From: Craspedostauros australis
Lineage: Eukaryota > Bacillariophyta > Bacillariophyceae > Mastogloiales > Achnanthaceae
Length of the DNA stretch: 64,000 nucleotides
Direction: 5' to 3'
Assembly: GCA_026770025.1 (NCBI GenBank)
Contig: JAMXDE010000035.1
Location: 558,001-622,000 of the forward strand
Below, piece by piece: positions 1-9,776 of the stretch (positions are counted from its first letter, which is position 1; each line of letters starts with the position of its first letter). The position numbers were made by a program, and so were the translations under genes. The notes under the pieces were generated by a model, which saw only the letters and a list, made by a program, of their open reading frames with translations, searched no databases and was not told where the DNA came from.

Positions 1-3000
1 AGCTGCTGCCCACAGGCCATGCCTATACTCTTCATCGAGCTGTGCTCCGTTGAGCATGGAGCGAATCTTGGTGTAGAGGTACGCGAACTTGCGTTCCACT
101 CTTCCGTTCTGTTGCGGCGTGTTCGATGCCGTGTATTCGAATTTCACGTTGAGTCCTGCATCGATGAGAATATCCTCCGTGGATTTGTTCTCTCCGCTGT
201 TGTCACCTCGGAAGATGATCTGTTGGTCACCAGTCTGTGACTTGATCGTCTGGATGAATCGTTTGATGTATCCTGGTTGATCACTCTTGTTCTTGAGAAA
301 GAAACTCCAGCAGTGATCCGTGCAGTCGTCCACGATCAGGGTCCAGTAGCGTTTATCTCCGAAGCTTATGTGTTTAGTGTAACTAATGTCAATGAAGAAC
401 CGTTCGCCGCGGCGAGTAGCTCTTGGAATAGTTGCCTTCGGAATATTCTTCACTCTTGCGTTCGCGACCGCGCAGTCACGACACACCGGCATCTCGCCGA
501 TGATTTTCCATCCGTATTGAGCGGCCGTCCGCTTCATGGTCTCGAGTGGCGCGTGGCCGAGCATTCGGTGCAAGTTCACCGCGCTGATCTCCTTGGATGG
601 ATTCTTGACGATGGCTGTGCAAGCCTTGTCGTCGTCTGTTGGCATGATGGGATGCATCTGCACTCCCGTGATGAATCCGTTGGATGTGGGGAAGACTCGA
701 TCGAACACGATCTTCGTTCCGGATCCGTTGATGATGTCCATCAGAATGCCGTTGTTACCAAGCTGGTAACCGTTGTACAGAGCCTTGTTCGTGGAGAAAA
801 GGTTCACCGCCATCTTGGGTGTGTACTTCACATCATCGAGCCGGATGACGTGGCCAGTGTTGTCTCGCTGTTTGACTTTCAAGCGAATGGATCCCATCTT
901 GGGAGAGTCCAGCTTCGTGCTGTCTCCCACTTGGACGAAGGACTTGATGTGCCGCACGTTGAAGAGAGCGGCGTCCGAGTTGACGATGTGACACGAAGCT
1001 CCGCTATCGGCGAGCCAGGTGTCTTTGTTGACCTTGTCCTTGTACTTGGTGCTCAGTTCGTGGAGTTGCTCCACAGCTGCCGCAGCTATCTCGTCGTCGA
1101 AGCTGCCGTCGTCGTTGTCTTCGTGGACTCCATCTTCGTTGTATGGATGATGATGGTCTCCGTCATCCATGTCGTCGGGTAGTTGCGCGTAGTCCGATGG
1201 AATCGTAGTGTTCCGATGAGATCTTGTGGCTGGATCGTATGGGTAGACGCGTGATCGCTCTCGCAAGAGCACGCGCATGCATCCTCCAAGGATGTAATGC
1301 AGATCCGTATCTGGGATCGTTTCCGAGTCGTTCCCTTCCAGTATGCGGTTGACGATGATTGCATTGGCGAGGATCTCTTCGATTGAGTCGAAGTGCTCGG
1401 ATAGGATGGATCCCATCATGTTCACCCATATTGGCATGAGTGCTCCTCGTGTCGTTCCTGGGAATACTCGCATTCCCGCTTCCATCACGGCGTCAAAGAT
1501 GAGCTGCTTTTGGATTATCAATGCTGTTGCTGTTGCATTCGGGATGGTGCTGTGACGGAGGAGGTAGTCGACGCTATTGGGATTCTCAATATCCGGGAAG
1601 TCGATATTCGATGGATAGACGACACGCTCGTTTGGATTGAAGCTGTCGTCTGGATGATTGCCGTCCTCGGATTCGTCGCTGTCATCCTCGTCGAAGATGC
1701 CCGATCTGTTGTTCCCCGCCGCTGGAGGAGGCGGCGCCGCGGCGCGGCGCGTTTCGCCTTGATTGATGAAGGTTCCCGTTCTCTCGTATCTCCCAGCTTG
1801 AGGAGGAGGCAACTCGTCACGGTTCGCCTCGTCGTCTTCATCTGCGCCGTCCTCGTCGGCGTCGTCGTCGTCGTCATCGCTCATGGCCTCTTCGATGTCG
1901 CTATCGTTGGCCTCGTCCATCTCAGCTTCGTCGCCGTATGAACCGATCAGGTCGTGCGCGTTGAAGCAGCATTCGTAGCTCACTTCGCGTCTTGGATCCA
2001 CCTCGTGGATGATTGGCTCCTCACTGAGCCACTCCGGGATGATCTCATCATCCTGCACTTCGTCGTCACTCCCGACGTATTCGAAGTTATCGAAGAAGGA
2101 GTCTTCGATGTAGTCGTCGGACACCAACATGCAGAGCGGCATGTCCTTTGCAGAGAGTACCATCTCGTGCCCGCTCTTGTCGTGTCCTTCCGTAGCCGCG
2201 TTGGCTTGTTCGTTGTTCTTCTTCTCGTTGAACTTCTTCTTTCGACATTCCGCCTCGCGATGTCCGAAGATGCCGCAGTAGTTGCACTTGCCCTTGAAGC
2301 CGCTTCCCTTGTTGCGCTTTCCGTTCATCTTGTTGTTGTTGTTGTTGTTTTTCTTGTTGTTCGGTTTCTTGCGTTCTGGGCAATCGGCGGATCTATGGCC
2401 ATACACGCCACAGTTGTGACAAGTACCCTTGAAGTTACCGGTGCTTGTGAAGCCGGTGTCGTTGCTCTTCGTGTTGCTGTCTTGGAAGTCGTCGACGTAT
2501 GCCTTGCCTCCTCTGTGGGTGGCGTATGCAGTACGGAGTACTCCTCTGATCGCGTTGATGGTAACCAGTTCCGGATTGAACGTGAGTTGGTGTTGGAAGT
2601 TCACGACGTGGGTTTTGTATTCCACGCTCACCGTGCTGAGGATTTGCATGATCATTTCCTCGTCTGTGATCTCGTACTTGACATCGTGGAGACGCGATCG
2701 TAGACTCTCGAGTTGCGTGATGTAGATGTCGGGGTCCGTGTCTCTCTTCATCTTTTCGTTGTTGAATTGGCGCTTGAGTTTGATCTTCGTTACTGCGTCG
2801 GATGGTCGGAACTTCTCCGCGAGAACGTTCCACGCTCCGTGTGCGTCTCCTTCGGGGTAGTCGACGGAGATGCATTGGTTGATGTACTGGATGGCTTGCT
2901 TGCCCTTTCCTTTCTCTGCATCCATCATGAGGATCAGATCGCTGAAGCAATCGCATCCCAGCTCGTAGATCTCCTCCATCGCTTCCTTGTCTTCATCGGC

Positions 3001-3582
3001 GGCTGCCGCGATCTCGCTCACTGTTGGCACCTTGGTCTTGCCCAACATCACGTCTCTCGTCTTCTGTGCACGAGCGTATGCCTTCGCTTGGGACTCCCAT
3101 GCGCTGTAGTCTTCCTGTTCACCGCTGAACATCGGCGCCTTGATGCGTCGCTTGTTCACGTTGGCTGATGTCGCCATGTTGATTCGTTGTTTCGTCGTTG
3201 GTGCGCTCGCGCCCTTGATTTTCGTCTGTTTCTGTGTTGTCGATTCTTCGATTTTCGCCTGTTGTTGCGCGGAGATTGTTTTCGTCACAAATTCTCCTCC
3301 TGGTGGTGTCTCACTTTTCCCACCCTGTTTGGCTGTGCGAATGCTCTTCGTCACACCAGTCTCCTCTTGCTTGATCGCCTTGAGAATCCTCTTCTCCTTA
3401 CGATGTAGTCTTGCAGACCGTTCTTCTTCGGTCTCGTCGATCGCGCTTGCGTCTGCGCTTGATAGGACAGTAGCCGCGGCTGCTTCCTTCTCTTCTCGTG
3501 GTGGAGTCTCACTCGCACCTTCTTCTCTCTTGATAGTCGGATTGGACAGAGGGATGTCTTTCAATTCCTCTTCCTCGCTCAT
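1..3582 (-). CDS. Copia Gag-Pol polyprotein, partial (Gag, protease, integrase)
   Basis: The start codon is the first ATG after the LTR and opens an acidic, Lys/Glu-rich N-terminus. A Gag domain of the UBN2/retrotran_gag type follows: the stretch after KAPMFSGEQEDYSAW is typical, at roughly residues 155-360. Two CCHC zinc knuckles come next, CHNCGVYGHRSADC (near 2400) and CNYCGIFGHREAEC (near 2290), separated by an Asn/Lys-rich linker. An acidic low-complexity region is followed by the aspartic protease motif DSGAS (near 1010). The integrase shows a DDE core: RFFIDISYTKH (near 385), IFRGDNSG (near 205) and NTPQQNGRVERKF (near 110). I checked the frame codon by codon from base 1 to about 2220, where no stop occurs, and translated the rest without meeting one. 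The product would package element RNA and integrate cDNA. It is truncated only by the window edge. Confidence 0.93.
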   Translation of the reverse strand, partial: MSEEEELKDIPLSNPTIKREEGASETPPREEKEAAAATVLSSADASAIDETEEERSARLHRKEKRILKAIKQEETGVTKSIRTAKQGGKSETPPGGEFVTKTISAQQQAKIEESTTQKQTKIKGASAPTTKQRINMATSANVNKRRIKAPMFSGEQEDYSAWESQAKAYARAQKTRDVMLGKTKVPTVSEIAAAADEDKEAMEEIYELGCDCFSDLILMMDAEKGKGKQAIQYINQCISVDYPEGDAHGAWNVLAEKFRPSDAVTKIKLKRQFNNEKMKRDTDPDIYITQLESLRSRLHDVKYEITDEEMIMQILSTVSVEYKTHVVNFQHQLTFNPELVTINAIRGVLRTAYATHRGGKAYVDDFQDSNTKSNDTGFTSTGNFKGTCHNCGVYGHRSADCPERKKPNNKKNNNNNNKMNGKRNKGSGFKGKCNYCGIFGHREAECRKKKFNEKKNNEQANAATEGHDKSGHEMVLSAKDMPLCMLVSDDYIEDSFFDNFEYVGSDDEVQDDEIIPEWLSEEPIIHEVDPRREVSYECCFNAHDLIGSYGDEAEMDEANDSDIEEAMSDDDDDDADEDGADEDDEANRDELPPPQAGRYERTGTFINQGETRRAAAPPPPAAGNNRSGIFDEDDSDESEDGNHPDDSFNPNERVVYPSNIDFPDIENPNSVDYLLRHSTIPNATATALIIQKQLIFDAVMEAGMRVFPGTTRGALMPIWVNMMGSILSEHFDSIEEILANAIIVNRILEGNDSETIPDTDLHYILGGCMRVLLRERSRVYPYDPATRSHRNTTIPSDYAQLPDDMDDGDHHHPYNEDGVHEDNDDGSFDDEIAAAAVEQLHELSTKYKDKVNKDTWLADSGASCHIVNSDAALFNVRHIKSFVQVGDSTKLDSPKMGSIRLKVKQRDNTGHVIRLDDVKYTPKMAVNLFSTNKALYNGYQLGNNGILMDIINGSGTKIVFDRVFPTSNGFITGVQMHPIMPTDDDKACTAIVKNPSKEISAVNLHRMLGHAPLETMKRTAAQYGWKIIGEMPVCRDCAVANARVKNIPKATIPRATRRGERFFIDISYTKHISFGDKRYWTLIVDDCTDHCWSFFLKNKSDQPGYIKRFIQTIKSQTGDQQIIFRGDNSGENKSTEDILIDAGLNVKFEYTASNTPQQNGRVERKFAYLYTKIRSMLNGAQLDEEYRHGLWAAA

Positions 3583-3652
3583 TCAGCCTGCTGCTCTTGA
3601 ATGATGTTCGTCTTCCTCGCACGATACGATTCGCGGGCTCGCCCTGATCTAT

Positions 3653-3664
3653 CGTTTATAAACG
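3653..3664. other. Perfect 12-bp palindrome abutting LTR1, in the primer-binding position
   Basis: CGTTTATAAACG is its own reverse complement and touches the inner LTR end, where a primer-binding site normally sits. On the minus strand the leader continues GATAGATCAGGGCGAGC. No TGG-initiated tRNA 3'-end complement is visible here. A half-tRNA primer, as in Drosophila copia, is possible but not shown. Confidence 0.5.
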
Positions 3665-4459
3665 TGTTGGCAAGTTCCGCGCACGGTAACCTACGATCGT
3701 GGAAGATGGTGTTGGTTGATAGTCGTCTGTTTGCTATTTCATTACTTGGCTACTCCGATGCTCTCGGTGTACGCCCGTTCTCTTGCCCGATGCTCTCGGC
3801 GCTTCAATCTGTTTCGTAGATTCGGTCTCCGACTATGAGTCGGTACGCGAGATCCTCTCTCGCTCCTCTCTGTATTCTCTCTCTCTCTCTCTCTCAACAT
3901 CGTGTGCTCGTGCTACACGATGCTTCGTGTTCGATGCGTACTCCGCATTCGACACTCTGTTCATTCAGTACTGGCTTCTACTCCATGAGTACTTACCATT
4001 TGAAGTTCACCTTCAGTATCCATGATCTTCATGGGTCATCGTATCTTCGCCTCCTGCTCTGACTTGGAGACAGCTGTCGACGTGGTGACATGTTGACATC
4101 CTGTCGACGTCAGTAGGCGTCCTTCTGCTCTCCAGATGTCACGTTCCATTGGTGATGCAGTAGTCTGTCAGATGATATCGTCATCTGAGGTTTAGTTGGG
4201 AAGTACCTCGAGATTCTCTTGGTACCATTGATGCATGGACGGACGATTTTCTGATTCTTCCAGAAATCGTTATTTGCAAATTTCCTCCAGAAATCTTGCC
4301 CCTTTTTGTGTGTTCCATTTCCCCTGTAATTCTGACGAATCACAGCATACTATCGACACGAGTATAGTTATACCGTCCAAGTGCGTATGAGAGAATAGCG
4401 GGTGAACGATGCACATATACACGTACATCTTGATATATACTCACATGTACATCTCGACA
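3665..4459 (-). repeat. LTR1: 5' LTR of the left copia element (795 bp)
   Basis: On the plus strand it runs from TGTTGGCAAGTTCC to CATCTCGACA, so it has the usual TG...CA ends in both orientations. The ends are fixed by three further copies (44743-45562, 54717-55519, and inverted at 57349-58144). It contains a (CT)n tract near 3880-3897. The base after the LTR on the right is the flank AGTGT; its partner lies outside the window. Confidence 0.92.
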
Positions 4460-4893
4460 AGTGTATGGACACTTTGGGGTATGCAATGTGGCAGAAACGT
4501 TCTGTCCTTCATGGAGTGGATAGATGGAGAGCATACAGATCCATTGTGATGCGCAGTTTGCCAAAATACAAGCATGATCATGATGATCATGGGTGCTGAG
4601 TGGAGGGCAACATTGCTTGATCGAATTTTTTTCCATCCACCACGCAACTGTGTGGTGGACCAACATGACAAAAAAATAATTCCTATATCAATTTAACTTC
4701 AATATTCTGTATAACCGATAGTCAGGCGTATGAATGCAATGTTTAGATTTAATTGTAAACGATGTGTTGTTGAGATATAGCATGATAAGCAGATATTTGG
4801 ATGGTTTTTGGATGCTCTCTAGATTAGTCTACGTATCACGACCCATCGCCCACAAAACTCCACAACTGGCGTTATCGCGGTGATGCACGCCCA
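4460..4893. other. Intergenic, AT-rich, with a short hairpin
   Basis: No gene is supported. An inverted repeat TCCACCAC/GTGGTGGA (4636-4643 and 4652-4659, 8-base loop) could form a hairpin. The stretch 4838-4860 (CGACCCAT, then TCGCCCACAAAACT) resembles 8961-9007 beyond the far end of the next gene, in the same orientation. Confidence 0.5.
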
Positions 4894-7800
4894 TCACAAA
4901 ATTTCCGTCTCATCACCCAACACAGCCTCACTTTCTGTGTTGGCCTTCATTGTGTGAGCATCACACCACATCTGATGGTCCAATTCCTCTTCCTCTCTCT
5001 GCAACTCCTCTTCTCTCTGCTCCTCCTCTGTTGCAGCTGGTGCATTGGAGGTCGCCACGATTGCAGGTGCAGGTGCTATTGCTTTGCTTGTTGTTTTGGC
5101 TTCTGTCTTGATGGGGGCAGCCTCCTTCTTCTGTTTGCGTTGTTTGGCACTGTACGCTGCAAACAGCGACGCTTTCACGCGCATGGGGTGAGCATGCAGT
5201 TGTACGTACCAGTCAGTTTTGGCCCGTTCATCGTCCATCAATTGCTCGTGTGCTTCGTGTTCGGATGGTCTGTTTTTCGGGTCCTTCACGGACGCTTCGC
5301 TGATGTCCTTCAATTTGTCCGCGATGTAGTCTGGTAGCTTCGCTGGTTTGCGCGTTGTTTTGCTCGCCCAGCCTTGCACAGCGAGCGGTGGGTGTTCTGT
5401 TTCTGCGGTTTGGTCTTGTAGTGCCGTGGTGTGATCATACGGCAGGTTTCCTTGTGCATCTTCGATGGCTTTGCCGAACGCCAGCCCCTTGCTCTCTGCC
5501 GCTGTGCGCCCGAGTTTTCGCGTCTTGTCCGTCTTCCTGAATGATTCGGACGTAATTGCCGGCTTGTCGGACGTGAACGTTCTGTCCTCGAGGACACCCA
5601 GCTCGTTGACAATCCAGCCATCCCATTCAGCGCTCTTGACCACAACGTCTTCCGTGATACCAGATGCAGCCACCAACCGTGCCTGGTCATTGCCGTACTT
5701 CACCTCGTGAGTCATACGTACCTGTTGCCCGTTCGCGCGGAATCGTCTTTTTGGTGCGCCAGGAAGCGTGGTGATGTTGCCTTGGAGGGATGACGCGTTG
5801 ACTAGCACCGTTGTCGTACCTGCGATGCCACCAGCTTTCAGTGCTTCGTAGAGTTGGCGGGCGGTCTTGATGTCCTTGCCACTTTGCACGTATTTTCGCA
5901 GTACACGGGTGATGAAGGCGAAGTGGGTGTCCAACATGCTCTTACCGGTTTGGGCCTCCGTGTAGATCCACGCGATGATTTTAGCTGCTTTTCGTGTCGC
6001 AAGGTTCTTGTTGAGTTTGGACGTGATGAGCGCGATGTGCTCGTGACTGGCGAAGCAACACGCATTATCGCTCTGTAGGATGATTTCAGTCACGGATGGG
6101 AGAATTTCTTTGACCTTTTTTTGCACAATGTCAAGAAGTCCACCAACTTGAAGAGTGTCTTGTGTCGGTCTTCCGCCGACCACAATGTCAATGAACCGAT
6201 AAGTAAAAATATCATTTTCGCACGTGATGACCATTGCCCCGAGCAGTGACATCCCCTTCTTCCCCCAATATTCTTGTTGGGCTTCGCCTTGGCCTGTCGG
6301 TAGAATTTTTTGTTTATGGTCAAGTACCACATGGGCTCTTTGTGGATTGTTGTTCGTCGTGGATTGATAAAAGGCGATTTGTCTGAATTGCACTTTGGCA
6401 CGCACTTTGTGAGCCATGTAGTTAACAATTTCATTGGCGAATCCTGGGGCCGCTGCAAGCATTGATTGCAATTCGTCATTGTGTTCTGCGAGTTCGTTGT
6501 CCTTAAGCATGGTGACAAAAGGGACAAAACGATCATTCACAAATCGCATTGCTGATCCACAACGGTTGCATACTTTACGCGGTTGTTCGGTTGAGGTGGT
6601 GGGAGGAATGTCAATTGTGATGGGTGGAGTATCCTTTGTGATGGTGGTGCTCTTCTTGCGCTTGTTCTTGTGCTTGTTGGTGCGTGGTTTGCGTTGGTTG
6701 GTTGATGTGGTTGTTGTCTTCTCCTCCTTTTCGGTGGTGAGAGCGAACGCGGCCGAATGCATGGGGTCGTCACATTGAAGCTGCATGTGCGACGCGGTGA
6801 ATTCCCATTTGACGAACACCACAAGCAGTTCGAGTGCATGCAACAGAGAATCAGCAGTGCGCACATGCTGTGCAATGACGTCATCCGGCTCGTCGTCGTT
6901 GTCGCTCTCGTCATTGGTATCGTTTTTTCCCTCCCCATCCGCATCATACTTAGCCTTCAGCAGGTCTACTAGGCGCGAAATCGCCTGTTTTAGTTTCTGT
7001 GTTGCCATCCAGAAGTAACTCTCGAAGGAAGAAAGACCCGTCTTGATCTTGCTTTTGCGTGTGAGGAGGTTCGTCATGAGGGTGAACGCGGGCCTTCCCA
7101 CTGGGTTGCTGGTCGTGGAGGAGTACATATCGAATAATTGTTTGATGGTTGTGCTTCCGCGATCGAACACCGGGACATTGTCAAATTTGACACCTCCATA
7201 CTGTACCATGTGACTTAGACCTGCCTTGTATGTTGCAGTGCTCATGAGGAATGACGTGACGCCAGACAGGTCACAGGCAGGCACGCGATACTGGAGAACT
7301 CGCGATGGGATGACCTCGCCGCGTCCAAACATGTCAAAATCGCGCCGCAACGTCGTGAGCTGACTCCGGGTCATTGTAGCGCGTCCGGGCTCGACACGAT
7401 TGCGTTGTTCCTCCGGAAGAGTCTTCACGTGACGAGACAGGATTGCGGAGCTGTTAGTGAATGACGTAGATGCAGCGAGCACAGCTCTGGCAGCGTTGGC
7501 CAGTGTCGCTTCTCCCCTAACACATAGGGTGTATAGATTTAGACCAAGTGTAGTTGGCGGTAGATCCGCGCGAGCGCGGACAAACGCCACCACCTGTTGC
7601 ATCTGGCGCGTTGGCAATTCCTCGTGAGGGAGCAAGACACCCCAGAGCGCAGTAGCTACAGTGACCCACACACGTGTTAAGTGCCACCAGGTTGGCCTGT
7701 CGCACTTGGCGCCAAGCATGAATCCCGTAGCAGGCATGCAATTAAAGACGTCCATGTCGATGTGATCCGTGAGCTCCTCCATCACACGGATCACAGCATC

Positions 7801-8496
7801 AAGTCTCCAGTTCCCCTCCTCTGTTGTATCACACCCGATCCTGCCGCCCCTCCTGCTCCAGCCGGCGCGCGTCTGTTCCTCCTCCTCGCCAACGTATGTG
7901 CTGTCACTGTCAATAGACGGATCTGCGTACCCCCCGGCAACTACAGTGTTGCAGCGCCGGGGAAGCCTCCCTGGTGGGGTAGGCTTGACAGGTGGAGCAA
8001 CGTCAGGCACAGAGGGCAGGGGTGGCGCGTTGACGACAACGCTCACCACTGTTCCATCGCCGACACCTCGTCCCTCTGATCGCACCTTGACGTTGGAGTC
8101 GTCAAAGACGCCCCCGTTGTCGTGGAGGATGTGAACGTACACATGCAGCTCGCTGGCGTGCGCATGCGTACCGTTCGGGACGAGGCTGCCATCCGCTGCA
8201 TGCATCGGCTTCACATCGATCACTTGCGTGATGGTGGTTGGCTTCCTCAACGCAGCGGATGGCTTGTCAGGCAACAGTTGCTCCGCGGTTGGGAGCAAGT
8301 TTCCCTTGGAGTCAACAGGAGGAGCAGATACAGGGTGAGCGCGTGGTTTCTTACAGGGGGAGGGGTTAGTATCCTTGGAGAGGGTCTTGGCAGGGGCAGA
8401 GGTAGGCATGGTGGAGTTGTTGCTGGAGAGAATAGTTGTTGCTAGTCGGATGTGATGGTATGCACTGGTCTGAGACAAAGTGAGGAAGGAGAGCAT
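4894..8496 (-). CDS. Large DDE/RNase-H-like protein, possible transposase (unknown family)
   Basis: The frame is 1200 codons and intact. The more natural start is the second Met (8409, MPTSAPAK), because the first 29 residues look like leader sequence. The N-terminal third is Pro/Thr-rich and of low complexity. The middle has a helical region followed by a Lys/Thr-rich linker and a lone CxxC (VCNRCGSAM, near 6560). The C-terminal half carries an RNase-H-like pattern: VVLDHKQK (first Asp), IILQSDNACC (second Asp) and WIYTEAQTGKSMLDTHFA (Glu plus Asp). The spacing suits a DDE nuclease, and the GKS-x2-D-x-HFA motif recalls uncharacterised eukaryotic transposon-derived proteins. The tail is charged and coiled-coil-like (repeated EEELQREEE). 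I do not recognise the family with certainty. No terminal inverted repeats were found by eye, so a domesticated gene is an alternative. Confidence 0.6.
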   Translation of the reverse strand: MLSFLTLSQTSAYHHIRLATTILSSNNSTMPTSAPAKTLSKDTNPSPCKKPRAHPVSAPPVDSKGNLLPTAEQLLPDKPSAALRKPTTITQVIDVKPMHAADGSLVPNGTHAHASELHVYVHILHDNGGVFDDSNVKVRSEGRGVGDGTVVSVVVNAPPLPSVPDVAPPVKPTPPGRLPRRCNTVVAGGYADPSIDSDSTYVGEEEEQTRAGWSRRGGRIGCDTTEEGNWRLDAVIRVMEELTDHIDMDVFNCMPATGFMLGAKCDRPTWWHLTRVWVTVATALWGVLLPHEELPTRQMQQVVAFVRARADLPPTTLGLNLYTLCVRGEATLANAARAVLAASTSFTNSSAILSRHVKTLPEEQRNRVEPGRATMTRSQLTTLRRDFDMFGRGEVIPSRVLQYRVPACDLSGVTSFLMSTATYKAGLSHMVQYGGVKFDNVPVFDRGSTTIKQLFDMYSSTTSNPVGRPAFTLMTNLLTRKSKIKTGLSSFESYFWMATQKLKQAISRLVDLLKAKYDADGEGKNDTNDESDNDDEPDDVIAQHVRTADSLLHALELLVVFVKWEFTASHMQLQCDDPMHSAAFALTTEKEEKTTTTSTNQRKPRTNKHKNKRKKSTTITKDTPPITIDIPPTTSTEQPRKVCNRCGSAMRFVNDRFVPFVTMLKDNELAEHNDELQSMLAAAPGFANEIVNYMAHKVRAKVQFRQIAFYQSTTNNNPQRAHVVLDHKQKILPTGQGEAQQEYWGKKGMSLLGAMVITCENDIFTYRFIDIVVGGRPTQDTLQVGGLLDIVQKKVKEILPSVTEIILQSDNACCFASHEHIALITSKLNKNLATRKAAKIIAWIYTEAQTGKSMLDTHFAFITRVLRKYVQSGKDIKTARQLYEALKAGGIAGTTTVLVNASSLQGNITTLPGAPKRRFRANGQQVRMTHEVKYGNDQARLVAASGITEDVVVKSAEWDGWIVNELGVLEDRTFTSDKPAITSESFRKTDKTRKLGRTAAESKGLAFGKAIEDAQGNLPYDHTTALQDQTAETEHPPLAVQGWASKTTRKPAKLPDYIADKLKDISEASVKDPKNRPSEHEAHEQLMDDERAKTDWYVQLHAHPMRVKASLFAAYSAKQRKQKKEAAPIKTEAKTTSKAIAPAPAIVATSNAPAATEEEQREEELQREEEELDHQMWCDAHTMKANTESEAVLGDETEIL

Positions 8497-8518
8497 ACGA
8501 TGAATGGTCGACCATTTG

Positions 8519-8563
8519 TTGACAACAACAACAACAACAACAACAACGACTACTACTACTACA
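8519..8563. repeat. Trinucleotide microsatellites (CAA)n and (CTA)n
   Basis: An uninterrupted CAA run (about 8 units) is followed by a short CTA run, just upstream of the 4894-8496 gene. Confidence 0.9.
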
Positions 8564-8697
8564 CGACGCCACTACCAGGGCGAGCACAAGCATGGAACAC
8601 AACAGCGAGTACGCATGACATTGGCGAAGAAAGTTGCGAAATAGAGCGAAAGTGTGGCGATGATGTTTGAATTTGTGAACGGATGTCGATGATGTTG

Positions 8698-8806
8698 TGT
8701 GTGTGATGTGTTTTGTGTGATGTGTTTTGTGTCATGTGTTTTGTGTCATGTGTTTTGTGTCATGTGTTTTGTGTCATGTGTTTTGTGTCATGTGTTTTGT
8801 GACGAG
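8698..8806. repeat. 14-bp minisatellite
   Basis: The unit TTTTGTGTCATGTG recurs at exact 14-base steps (8711, 8725, 8739, 8753, 8767, 8781, 8795). The first units carry GTGTGATG instead of GTGTCATG. It lies in the presumed promoter side of the 4894-8496 gene. Confidence 0.9.
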
Positions 8807-9776
8807 CAAAATGTGAGATCATGTCGCAGATGCTAACGTGTATTTAACGCGTACCAACCGAACGACATCTTCGACGTCGTCTCCGTGACTGAATACCATA
8901 CGATAAATAAAAAAGAACATCAAAGAACTTTCTGAGAAACAAGCAGGAGTTTCATGAGGTGCGACCCATACGACTAAAAATCACTTTTGATCGCCCATAA
9001 AACTTAAAATAAGGTCTAACCGAAAAGTAATTTGTACCAGTATTTGGTTTTAGAACATGAGGATTATGAATATGCGGTTGGTTTGGATCTACTATAAAAA
9101 TGTTGTTGAGTCCCATAACAAAGTGCAGGTCGACTCACTGATCGGGCTCCTAGTGGTAGACTCACTTGGGGGGCTCATAAAGTTCCCAGAATGTATTGAG
9201 TCAAGTCAATCGAATGGTTGGAGTCAGCAGTGATCCGTGAATGAAAGGGGAGGAAAAGGGAAAGGAGAATTTTGCTGTGTTCGGAGGTGGAAGATTTCGC
9301 GCCAAAACTGGCGAGCCAAATTAATTTCATGAGGCGACATGGGACACACTACAGGTGGAAAGTAGTCTGTTCTTTCGATGAAATTCAACTGAATTGGACT
9401 TGTTCGCGTACCCTCGGAGGTTGGACGTCATCGGCTCGTGTGGGAGGTGGAAAAGCCGTGACATTTCGCTTTTGGTCCGGAAACGATCCTTGCCCAACAT
9501 TCATTTGTTTTTCTCTCGATCCCAATTGTCAGTTCTACTGGCAGCTCGTATCACGAGGACAAGCATCTGCGGTTCGTCACTCACGGGCTTTTTGCTTTGC
9601 GGCACAGTCACATTGCGTTTGACAGCATCCAACAAACTCCAACTCAACTCGACTTGACACAACTCAACTCAACTCAACTCTGACTCTGCTTGCAACCACC
9701 TCAGTATTCATCACAACTCTGCTCGCACACAATACGAATACGCCACATCAAACCACATCACATCACATCGCAAACC
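8807..9776. other. Intergenic, mostly AT-rich, with one dispersed repeat and a pentamer array
   Basis: No coding region is supported. It holds the first copy of a dispersed repeat (9391-9550) and a short AACTC array (about 9647-9681) just before the 7TM receptor gene. It also holds CGACCCAT...TCGCCCATAAAACT (8961-9007), which resembles 4838-4860. Confidence 0.5.
9391..9550 (+). repeat. Dispersed repeat, copy 1
   Basis: From GAATTGGACTTGTTCGCG onward this matches 12151-12345 with a few substitutions. Copy 2 has an extra segment of about 38 bases before CCAATTGTC. The two copies flank the 7TM receptor gene as direct repeats. No open frame is shared, so a non-coding repeat or duplicated promoter element is likely. 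Confidence 0.85.

Larger units (their letters stand above)
1..4459 (-). mobile_element. Ty1/copia LTR retrotransposon, 5' half, cut by the left window edge
   Basis: The element reads on the minus strand. Its 5' LTR is 3665-4459, followed by a leader of about 80 bases and one open frame starting at 3582 that is still open at base 1. Domain order Gag, protease, integrase is the order of Ty1/copia elements; reverse transcriptase and RNase H should lie to the left of the window. There are no stops or frameshifts in 1194 codons, and the LTR is close to the solo LTR at 57349-58144, so this copy looks young and possibly competent. The 3' LTR and the second target-site duplication are not visible. 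Confidence 0.93.

Noticed and set aside
277-1182. Plus-strand 301-codon frame and neighbours to 3600
   Set aside because: They are antisense shadows of the minus-strand copia Gag-Pol frame, which carries zinc knuckles, protease and integrase motifs.
8698-8806. Possible CRISPR-like array
   Set aside because: Units are 14 bp and contiguous with no spacers; it is a minisatellite in a eukaryotic genome.
4460-9240. Terminal inverted repeats for the DDE-like gene
   Set aside because: I compared both flanks by eye in inverted orientation and found no convincing match; only weak direct similarity was seen.
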